Source of the DNA: Peptoniphilus pacaensis | Lineage (GTDB): Bacteria; Bacillota; Clostridia; Tissierellales; Peptoniphilaceae | Length of the DNA: 64,000 nucleotides | Direction of reading: 5' to 3' | Assembly (NCBI RefSeq): GCF_900088125.1 | Contig: NZ_FLQT01000003.1 | Span: 62,001-126,000, forward strand | Shown here: positions 42,165-48,437 of the stretch, piece after piece | Layout of the letters: each line of letters opens with the position of its first letter | Numbering within the stretch: position 1 is the first letter of the stretch | Position numbers and translations under genes: made by a program | Notes under the pieces: generated by a model | Told to the model about the DNA's origin: nothing | Database searches by the model: none | The model's input: only the letters and a program-made list of their open reading frames with translations

Positions 42165-44135
42165 CTAACCAAGCTTAGCGCCGGACTTTAACTCTTCCAT
42201 GGTGGTTGCCAGGGACAGTTTACCGTCCTTATCTTCCGCCGCAAGGAGCATGCCTTGGGACAGGACGCCGCGAAGCTTCGTGGGCTTTAAATTGGCCAGA
42301 AGCAAAATTTGCTTGCCCGTCAGCTCTTCTTTCGTGTAAAAGTCTTTGATGCTGGAGCAGATCACGCGCTTTTCGCCGCCCACGGTAAGGTTTAATACGT
42401 AGAGGCGATCGGCATTGGGGTGATCTTCCACGGAGTCCACGGTGGCCACGCGAATGTCAAGCTTCGCAAAATCGTCGATAGTGATCTCCGGCTTCAGATC
42501 CAATTCTTCATCTTCTTCCGCCGCTTCGCCCTTGGCGATCTTTTCAGCCTTTCTTCTTTCGATAAGCTCGTGATTGGCGGCCCAAAGGCGCTTCGTTTCT
42601 TCTTCGATGTCCAGGCGCGGGAAGATAATCTTCTTTTCGCCTACGTGTTTGCCCGGCTCGAGCATGCCCCAGCGAGTGGCGTCTTCCGCCTTAAATTCCT
42701 TGGTCGCCGTAATTTGTTCGGCGATGGAATTGGCCGTGTTGTTCATAAAGAAGGACAGAAGGATGGAGACGATACGCAAAGATTCCGCCAGATTGTATAG
42801 TACGGTGTCGAGACGTTTCTTTTCGTCGTCGCCGCCCTTGGCCAGGATCCAGGGTTCGTTTTCGTCAACGTATTTATTGCTGCGGCGAACCAATTTCCAA
42901 ACGGCTTCCAGAGCCGTGGAGAATTGGTAGGTTTCCATTTCTTTTTCAAGTTCAGCCCATACGCCGACGGCCAGTTCTTTTAATTCTTTATCCAGTGCCG
43001 TTTCGTCGTGAGGCGTAGGGACGATGCCGTCGTTGTATTTTTCGATCATGGAGACGGTGCGAGACACCAAGTTCCCCAAGTCGTTGGCCAAGTCGGAATT
43101 GAGGCGCTTCATAAAACTTTGTACATTAAAGCTGCCGTCGTGGCCGAAGGAAAATTCCCGCAAGAGGAAGTATTTCAGCGCATCCACACCGTAGAGGTCG
43201 ATAATGGGCTCGGGATAGATAATATTGCCCTTGGACTTGCTCATCTTGTCGTCGTCAAAGAGGATCCAGCCGTGACCGAAGACTTGTTTCGGCAGGGGCA
43301 GATCCAATGCCATAAGCATGGCGGGCCAAATAATGGTGTGGAAACGCATAATTTCCTTGCCTACCAAGTGCACATCCGCCGGCCAAAAGTTTTTGAACTG
43401 TTCTTCGTCGGTGCCCAGGCCGCAACCCGTTAAGTAGCAGGACAGGGCGTCGATCCAGACGTAGATGACGTGTTTGTCGTCGAAGGGAACGGGCACGCCC
43501 CAATTAAAGGTGGAGCGGGTGACGGAAAGGTCGTCCAGGCCGTCTTTTAAGAAAGAGTTCACCATTTCGCTCTTGCGATAGCCCGGTTGAATGAATTCGG
43601 GATGGTCTTCGTAGTATTGGATCAGCTTGTCGCGATAGGCGGACAGGCGGAAGAAGTAGCTTTCTTCGTGTTGTAGATGGGTGGGCCGTCCGCAGTCCGG
43701 GCAAAGATGGTCTTCTCCTAATTGGGATTCCGCCCAGAAGGATTCGCAGGGCGTGCAGTAATAGCCTTCGTATTCGCCCTTATAGATTTCGCCTTTGTCA
43801 TAGAGCTTTTGAAACAACATTTGCACGTTTTTTTCGTGCTCGGGATCCGTGGAGCGGACAAAGGAATCGTAGTCGATGTCCATGGTCTTCCACAGCTTTT
43901 TCGTATCGGCTACAATGGCGTCGATGTATTCCAAGGGTTCCTTGCCGGCTTCCTTGGCCTTCTCCTCGATCTTTTGACCGTGTTCGTCGGTGCCGGTGGT
44001 AAACAAGACATTGTAGCCTTGAAGGGTTTTATAGCGCTTAATGGCATCGGCCGCTACGGTACAGTAGGTGTGGCCGATGTGCAAGTTGTCGCTGGGGTAA
44101 TAAATGGGTGTTGTTACGTAAAAGTTCTTTGACAT
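42165..44135 (-). CDS. metG: Methionyl-tRNA synthetase with C-terminal tRNA-binding domain
   Basis: A 656-residue class I synthetase: HIGH at 19-22, zinc Cys in CTPCESFW and CPDCGR, and KMSKS in DDDKMSKSKGN. A Trbp111-like OB domain at the C-terminus (about 550-656, FAKLDIRVATVDSVEDHPNAD) completes it. It charges both initiator and elongator tRNA-Met. It starts the metG-tatD-rnmV-rsmA operon. A small hairpin CGACCAT/ATGGTCG (44166-44184) lies in its leader. No T-box motif is present. Confidence 0.97.
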   Translation of the reverse strand: MSKNFYVTTPIYYPSDNLHIGHTYCTVAADAIKRYKTLQGYNVLFTTGTDEHGQKIEEKAKEAGKEPLEYIDAIVADTKKLWKTMDIDYDSFVRSTDPEHEKNVQMLFQKLYDKGEIYKGEYEGYYCTPCESFWAESQLGEDHLCPDCGRPTHLQHEESYFFRLSAYRDKLIQYYEDHPEFIQPGYRKSEMVNSFLKDGLDDLSVTRSTFNWGVPVPFDDKHVIYVWIDALSCYLTGCGLGTDEEQFKNFWPADVHLVGKEIMRFHTIIWPAMLMALDLPLPKQVFGHGWILFDDDKMSKSKGNIIYPEPIIDLYGVDALKYFLLREFSFGHDGSFNVQSFMKRLNSDLANDLGNLVSRTVSMIEKYNDGIVPTPHDETALDKELKELAVGVWAELEKEMETYQFSTALEAVWKLVRRSNKYVDENEPWILAKGGDDEKKRLDTVLYNLAESLRIVSILLSFFMNNTANSIAEQITATKEFKAEDATRWGMLEPGKHVGEKKIIFPRLDIEEETKRLWAANHELIERRKAEKIAKGEAAEEDEELDLKPEITIDDFAKLDIRVATVDSVEDHPNADRLYVLNLTVGGEKRVICSSIKDFYTKEELTGKQILLLANLKPTKLRGVLSQGMLLAAEDKDGKLSLATTMEELKSGAKLG

Positions 44136-44203
44136 GTATGCCTCCTCGCATATAGATGATATGCTCGACCATAGAGGATGGTCGATAAAAATTTCTTGTT
44201 TTA

Positions 44204-44232
44204 ATTATACTATCAAGGCAAGTTCTTCGCAA
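44204..44232 (-). promoter_or_regulatory. Promoter of metG
   Basis: Minus strand TTGCGA (44227-44232), 17-bp spacer, TATAAT (44204-44209). The same sequence recurs at 45320-45348, where it has no metG to drive. Confidence 0.85.
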
Positions 44233-44270
44233 TGTAGCCCAGAAAGTGCTATACTTTGATGGCTATGGCA
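44204..44270 (+). repeat. Promoter duplication, copy 1 (metG side)
   Basis: The first 37 bases (44204-44240) are identical to 45320-45356. After a small gap, GTGCTATACTTT and GATGGCTATGG also recur. Copy 1 lacks the ribosome site and decays after the would-be start of the pentapeptide gene. Confidence 0.92.
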
Positions 44271-44344
44271 AAGAAAAGTGGAAAATCAATAAAACCTTCC
44301 GCTTGTCTGCGGCGATTTAACGGCGGCATCCGCTTACAATTAAA

Positions 44345-44387
44345 AAAGAAGGGGCCTTCGCCGATGACCGGCTTATGCCCCTTCTTT
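44345..44387 (-). terminator. Terminator of the small membrane protein gene
   Basis: AAAGAAGGGGC (44345-44355) pairs with GCCCCTTCTTT (44377-44387), followed by TTTTTT on the minus strand. Confidence 0.82.
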
Positions 44388-44460
44388 GTCGTTTCATGAT
44401 GATGACTTTTTCTGAATTTAATCTTACCTTTTAACGCCGCACCACTACCTATACGCCTAC

Positions 44461-44892
44461 CTATTGCAATGACTTCACATGAGAATCAATAGAAAACAGA
44501 TCAACGATGAACGTGGCAAACCATACGACAATGAGAGGGAGCTTCGACCCCGCAATTGGTGCAAGCTTAGCAAAAGGAAAATCCCACGAAACGCTCCGTC
44601 CGGCACTGATGATTTCTAATGGCATATAAACCAATAGTTCATTAACGAGCAATGCGATAACAAGGGATACAATCTGCGACTTTAAAAAATCCCGCTCCGT
44701 AATTTGCGATCTTTTTCTGAGTCCGCGCAAGAGCAAAAGCCACAGAAAGAAAGTAAGAATCTGACCCACTCGACAGACCACAATATCATCCCCGAACATA
44801 AAGTCGAAAAGAAATGCGACAGCATTTGGAAACAATGCCCAAGGAAGAATTCGAAATACAAATGGATTACCTAGTTTTCTCATAAGCAACAT
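44461..44892 (-). CDS. Uncharacterised small membrane protein within the promoter-flanked insert
   Basis: A 143-residue protein with about four hydrophobic segments (FRILPWALFPNAVAFLFDF, ILTFFLWLLLL, IVSLVIALLVNELLVYM, LPLIVVWFATFIVDLF). I do not recognise the family. The start is uncertain; the region upstream has no strong ribosome site. It belongs to the roughly 1.1 kb of sequence lying between the two copies of the metG/pentapeptide promoter. It therefore probably arrived by transfer. A strong terminator follows. Confidence 0.5.
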   Translation of the reverse strand: MLLMRKLGNPFVFRILPWALFPNAVAFLFDFMFGDDIVVCRVGQILTFFLWLLLLRGLRKRSQITERDFLKSQIVSLVIALLVNELLVYMPLEIISAGRSVSWDFPFAKLAPIAGSKLPLIVVWFATFIVDLFSIDSHVKSLQ

Positions 44893-44998
44893 GGAACCTT
44901 ACCCCCCAACAACAATCCCGGCATGCCCGGTATAATATGTCGATGTCTTTTTATCGGTAATTAATATATTCCCATCTAAATACCGAATCCACCATATG

Positions 44999-45214
44999 TT
45001 ACTCCATACGTCGTATGCTGATTCTCGCTCTCATACTCCGCAATTTCTTCACATATCTTCGGCATTTGTTCTTCAGGCGTTTTTTCATCTTCAATTTTTT
45101 ATTCACGAAGAAGGCACGTTTTTCTCTTATTAAAAGTTCATCACTTTCCGCCTTCTCTTTTTTTATATTACTAAACGGATAGGTTGAATCTAAAAAACCA
45201 AATGCAATCAGCAT
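44999..45214 (-). CDS. Doubtful short frame, very basic, possible gene remnant
   Basis: A 71-residue frame starting MLIAFGFLDSTYPFSN and ending in a very basic Lys/Arg-rich stretch. No ribosome site is evident. Its start lies on the edge of an IS200 remnant, so it may be the tail of a disrupted gene. No family is recognised. Confidence 0.2.
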   Translation of the reverse strand: MLIAFGFLDSTYPFSNIKKEKAESDELLIREKRAFFVNKKLKMKKRLKNKCRRYVKKLRSMRARISIRRME

Positions 45215-45321
45215 GTCAAATAAAATATGAGAATTGGCGCTTTAGCACAAACCGGGGAATTGTTGCAAGAGGAAGAAATTCAGAGCATGAGAGTGCTGCC
45301 GGCTAAGCCGGTGGTTCTGAT
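45215..45321 (+). mobile_element. Solo end of an IS200-type element
   Basis: Reading the minus strand, this matches the end of the complete element at 18922-19066, from just past the transposase stop to the tip, but in the opposite orientation. A segment of about 34 bases between two GCCGG copies has been lost, removing most of the terminal hairpin. No transposase frame remains. Confidence 0.85.
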
Positions 45322-45395
45322 TATACTATCAAGGCAAGTTCTTCGCAATGTAGCCCCATTCGTGCTATACTTTTGACAGGAGGGATGGCTATGGA
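45320..45395 (+). repeat. Promoter duplication, copy 2 (pentapeptide side)
   Basis: Shares 37 identical bases with 44204-44240, plus further matches up to the gene start. It abuts the IS200 remnant directly. Confidence 0.92.
45342..45371 (+). promoter_or_regulatory. Promoter of the pentapeptide gene
   Basis: TTCGCA (45342-45347), 18-bp spacer, TATACT (45366-45371), then AGGAGGG before the start. It overlaps the orphan metG promoter on the opposite strand. Confidence 0.65.
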
Positions 45396-45999
45396 AGAAA
45401 AGAATACGAACTATAAAAATCAAAACCTCACGGGAAAAGATTTCAGCAATCAGGATTTGTCCGGCACGGACTTTTCCGGAAGCGATTTATCCCACGCCTG
45501 GTTCGACCACGCCATCTTAAAGGGCGCCGATTTCTCCCACTGCAAATTACAGGAAGTGAATTTCAGAAACGCCGATCTGAGGGGTGCGAACCTGAGCGGT
45601 GCCTATCTCTTCGGATCCGTTTTGGAAGATGCCCTCTTGGACGATGTGATTACCGACGAGAACACGCAGTTTTTCCGCCTCCACTGCCCGGAAGAGGGTG
45701 CCTTTATCGGCTACAAGAGATGCTATAACCATCGACTCGTCACGCTCTACATCCCCGCCGACGCGGCCCGCACCTCCGCCACCATGAACTCGTGCCGCTG
45801 CGACAAGGCCTATGTGGTGTCCGTTACGGATTTCGCCGGCAAGGAACATTTCAGCGACGCCGTCAGTTTAATCGACGATGATTTTATTTATAAACCCCGC
45901 ACCATGATGTATGCCGGCAATTTCAATCCCGACCGCTGGCGGGAATCCACCGGCGGCATCCATTTCTGGTTGACGAAAGAAGAGGCCTTTGCCTACTGA
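45391..45999 (+). CDS. Pentapeptide-repeat protein
   Basis: The start is the ATG at 45391, seven bases after AGGAGGG. The 202-residue protein has about ten to twelve pentapeptide units at roughly 15-75 (DFSNQ DLSGT DFSGS DLSHA and so on). These form a quadrilateral beta helix. A C-terminal globular domain (about 90-200) has Cys residues and KAYVVSVTDFAGKEHFSDAVS, resembling DUF5758. Some pentapeptide proteins mimic DNA and bind gyrase, but nothing here shows that role. It lies opposite metG across the duplicated promoter. Confidence 0.87.
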   Translation: MEEKNTNYKNQNLTGKDFSNQDLSGTDFSGSDLSHAWFDHAILKGADFSHCKLQEVNFRNADLRGANLSGAYLFGSVLEDALLDDVITDENTQFFRLHCPEEGAFIGYKRCYNHRLVTLYIPADAARTSATMNSCRCDKAYVVSVTDFAGKEHFSDAVSLIDDDFIYKPRTMMYAGNFNPDRWRESTGGIHFWLTKEEAFAY

Positions 46000-46014
46000 C
46001 AATTAAATTTTTCC

Positions 46015-46050
46015 ACGAAAAAACGACGGACCTTTCGGTTCCGTCGTTTC
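46015..46050. terminator. Two-way terminator between pentapeptide and YitT genes
   Basis: AAACGACGGA/TCCGTCGTTT with an inner CC-TTTC-GG; the A-run on one side and T-run on the other serve both convergent genes. Confidence 0.88.
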
Positions 46051-46054
46051 TTTC

Positions 46055-46711
46055 TTATGCATTCTTTTCTACCGTTCCCTGGCTCACTTGCCATGCAGGA
46101 GCTTTCATCTTTAATTCGAATTGACCGATTAAGTACGACGATACGAGGGTCGTCATAAAAGAGAAAATCAGTCGGCTCGGTGCGATGTAGCTCAAGGACA
46201 GAGCCAGAACCACGGCGTCGGTGAGGAAGTAGGCACGGGAAATGGGCCACTTCATTTTTTTCGAGATCACCATGGCCAGGGCGTCGTCGCCGCCGGCACA
46301 GCCCCCGGCCGTGACGGCAATGCCGCAGCCGCAGCCGATAAAGATCCCGCCGGCAATGGCTGCGAGAAAGGGCAGGTGATACAGACTGGGAAGCACCGGG
46401 CCGATAAAGTTAAAGATCCAATAAAATATGGAAAAGGCCACGGTGGCCACGCCGGATTTCTTCAGGAAACGGGATCCCAACATAGAAAAGCCCAAGGCGT
46501 AGCAAATTCCGTCTAACACCGGAGATACATAGGCCAGGTTTAAGCCGACGACTTTCTTTAAAAACAGACCCATACCCAAGACACCGCCTTCGGTGATTTG
46601 GGAGGGCTCGTGGACATTGACCACGCCGAAAGCCATAATGGCACAACCTAGCAGGATTTTGAAAAAATCTTTTTTCTTTAATTCGAGGGGTCTCAGCAAA
46701 TGACTGAGCAT
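46055..46711 (-). CDS. YitT family membrane protein
   Basis: A 218-residue protein with five or six membrane helices and the YitT pattern: GCAIMAFGVVNVHEPSQITEGGVLGMGLFL near the start and GCGCGIAVTAGGCAGGDDALA in the middle. The C-terminal DUF2179 domain of longer members is absent. The function of the family is not established. AGGAGTGA precedes the ATG. A long, structured leader and a separate promoter suggest individual regulation. Confidence 0.88.
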   Translation of the reverse strand: MLSHLLRPLELKKKDFFKILLGCAIMAFGVVNVHEPSQITEGGVLGMGLFLKKVVGLNLAYVSPVLDGICYALGFSMLGSRFLKKSGVATVAFSIFYWIFNFIGPVLPSLYHLPFLAAIAGGIFIGCGCGIAVTAGGCAGGDDALAMVISKKMKWPISRAYFLTDAVVLALSLSYIAPSRLIFSFMTTLVSSYLIGQFELKMKAPAWQVSQGTVEKNA

Positions 46712-46968
46712 AAATTGTCACTCCTAATTCAGCGATTAAGAGAACCAAAAAAAGACTGCCGTCTTAGGTTCTCCTAAATTCGCAATCTTCGGATGGTGTC
46801 GATGCTTTTTGTTTTGCTGATTTTTTCTTATAAAAACTCTGAGCGGGGGTGTGCTTAACGGCTCGAAATGTCCCACATCAGGCACTCCTCGAACACCCAT
46901 CGCACACCCTGCATCAGATAAAAACTACCGACTAAAATCGGTAACCACCGTAATCAAACAGTACTATC
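46712..46968 (-). promoter_or_regulatory. Long structured leader of the YitT gene
   Basis: About 250 nt of untranslated RNA if transcription begins at the promoter at 46975-47003. It holds three hairpins. One lies at 46917-46943. A large one closes 46839-46844 with 46912-46917 and 46847-46854 with 46902-46909 and is followed by TTTTT. The third, near the gene, is AAGAC-GGCA-GTCTT plus T7, nested in GAGAACC/GGTTCTC. It matches no riboswitch class I recognise. Confidence 0.5.
46917..46943 (-). terminator. Probable terminator of the cysteine desulfurase gene
   Basis: TACCGA/TCGGTA hairpin followed by GTTTTTAT on the minus strand, about 50 bases after the stop. Confidence 0.65.
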
Positions 46969-46974
46969 GAAAAG

Positions 46975-47003
46975 ATTATACCACAGTTCAATCGACTATT
47001 CAA
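46975..47003 (-). promoter_or_regulatory. Candidate promoter for the YitT leader
   Basis: Minus strand TTGAAT (46998-47003), 17-bp spacer, TATAAT (46975-46980). The -35 lies inside the last codons of the cysteine desulfurase gene. Confidence 0.65.
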
Positions 47004-48102
47004 TCACTTTTAACACCTCGAGTACCCGATCGATCTCTTCCTCTGTATTGAAGTAGGAAGGCGACAGACGACACAGCCCCGATTCCTTCGTGTGAAGGTA
47101 TTCGTGGAGCAAGGGCGCGCAGTGGTAGCCCGGCCGCGTGGCGATGTCTTCTTCCTGAAGGAGCATGGCCAGCTCTTGACTGCTCATACCGTCTTTTAAA
47201 ATGCTCACGCAGGCGGTGCCCAAGTGCGAGGGATAGAAGATCCTGTAGCCCTCCAACTCATAGAGGCCGTCTAAGAGGCGCTTGAAGATTTTATTTTTCT
47301 TTTCGTAATAGCTGTCCTCGGACACGAAGGCGGCGCCTTCCGCCAGGCCGCAAAAGCCGTGGACATTGGCCGTGCCCGCTTCCCAACAGACGGGCTTTTC
47401 GTGGGGCATTTCGTGATTAAAGCTTTCGATGCCGCTGCCCCCTTGGCTCAAAGGCGGCATGTCGATGTCCTTGCCGTAGAAGAAGCCGCCGGTGCCCATG
47501 GGCCCGTAAAGGGATTTATGGCCGGCGAAACAGTAGACTAATTTGTCCGTCCACTTGTCCGACAGATCCACCTTAATCTGTCCCAGTGCCTGTGCCCCGT
47601 CGATGACCACGAAGAGATCGTGGGCCTTGGCGAAGTCCAAGACGCCGTCGAAATCCGTGACGCTGCCCACCACATTGGAGGCGTGGGAGATGACGATGGC
47701 CTTGGTGTTGGGTTTTAAAAATTCATCCAGGTAATTTAAATCCGGAGCGTAATCATCGTTTAAGGGAAGAAAATCCAAATCGCAACCCGTGGCGTAAAGG
47801 GGTCTTAAGACGGAATTGTGTTCCATCACCGAGGTGATCACGTGATCTCCTTTGTCGATGAGGCCGTGAATGGCGATGTTCAAACTTTCCGTCACGCCGC
47901 TGTTCAGAGCGATGGTCGGCTCCGAATGCAGAAGGGCCGCCATATTTTTCCGCGCCTTTCTCAGGGCGTGGTAGGAGCGTTGCGCCCATTCGTGGCTGCC
48001 TCTGCCCGGATTTCCGTAGCCTTCCGTGAGGCCCGCATAGATGGCCTTTGCTACGGCTTCGGGCTTGATCGCCGTCGTGGCGCCGTTGTCTAAGTAAATC
48101 AT
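46996..48102 (-). CDS. Cysteine desulfurase family aminotransferase (class V, EF2568-like)
   Basis: A 368-residue PLP enzyme. It begins MIYLDNGATTAIKPEAV and contains NSGVTESLNIAI, VMEHNSVLRP, the cofactor Lys in YCFAGHKSLYGPMG, and a mobile Cys-containing loop near RPGYHCAPLLHE. The branch looks like the one typified by Enterococcus EF2568, linked to selenium or sulfur mobilisation rather than to Fe-S assembly. It is coupled to the DUF3343 gene by ATGA. No selD or other selenium gene is in view. Confidence 0.85.
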   Translation of the reverse strand: MIYLDNGATTAIKPEAVAKAIYAGLTEGYGNPGRGSHEWAQRSYHALRKARKNMAALLHSEPTIALNSGVTESLNIAIHGLIDKGDHVITSVMEHNSVLRPLYATGCDLDFLPLNDDYAPDLNYLDEFLKPNTKAIVISHASNVVGSVTDFDGVLDFAKAHDLFVVIDGAQALGQIKVDLSDKWTDKLVYCFAGHKSLYGPMGTGGFFYGKDIDMPPLSQGGSGIESFNHEMPHEKPVCWEAGTANVHGFCGLAEGAAFVSEDSYYEKKNKIFKRLLDGLYELEGYRIFYPSHLGTACVSILKDGMSSQELAMLLQEEDIATRPGYHCAPLLHEYLHTKESGLCRLSPSYFNTEEEIDRVLEVLKVIE

Positions 48103-48347
48103 AGTTCCTCCACCTTTCGCTCGCCGTGTTCTCTTTCATAGGAATAGACGCCGTTGTAGGGCAGTTGCTTTTCCTTTAGTATTCCCACCACGGTGTCCAC
48201 CTTTTCGATGTCCCCCATAAGGGACAGACCGCAGGACTCTCTTATTTCCGGCAAGAGAGGAATCACCCGCGTGCCCAAATCTTCCGTGACATCCAGTGCG
48301 TCGTAAACTTCGTCTTGATTGTCGAATGCGATGACAAATTTTTTCAT
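48099..48347 (-). CDS. DUF3343 putative sulfur/selenium carrier
   Basis: The start is the ATG at 48347 (MKKFVIAFDNQDEVYDALDV) after AAGGAGGA; the longer frame to 48425 has no support. The 82-residue protein has the DUF3343 pattern, with LGTRVIPLLPEIRESCGLSLMG and its conserved Cys (about residue 42). The family is suggested to carry sulfur or selenium from desulfurases. The gene is coupled to a desulfurase-like enzyme by ATGA overlap. Confidence 0.85.
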   Translation of the reverse strand: MKKFVIAFDNQDEVYDALDVTEDLGTRVIPLLPEIRESCGLSLMGDIEKVDTVVGILKEKQLPYNGVYSYEREHGERKVEEL

Positions 48348-48410
48348 CTCGTCCTCCTTCTGCCTCTTAAGTCTACTATAGCACAGCTTCGCCATTTCGG
48401 CGGCAAAAAA

Positions 48411-48434
48411 AATAAAGCGGGGCAAACCCCGCTT
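48411..48434 (-). terminator. Terminator of tex
   Basis: AAGCGGGG-CAAA-CCCCGCTT, followed by a T-rich tract on the minus strand. Confidence 0.9.
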
Positions 48435-48437
48435 CGA

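Noticed and set aside
44136-44203. T-box or SAM-type riboswitch before metG
   Set aside because: No GGTGGNACCGCG motif and no SAM riboswitch signature; only a seven-base-pair hairpin is present.
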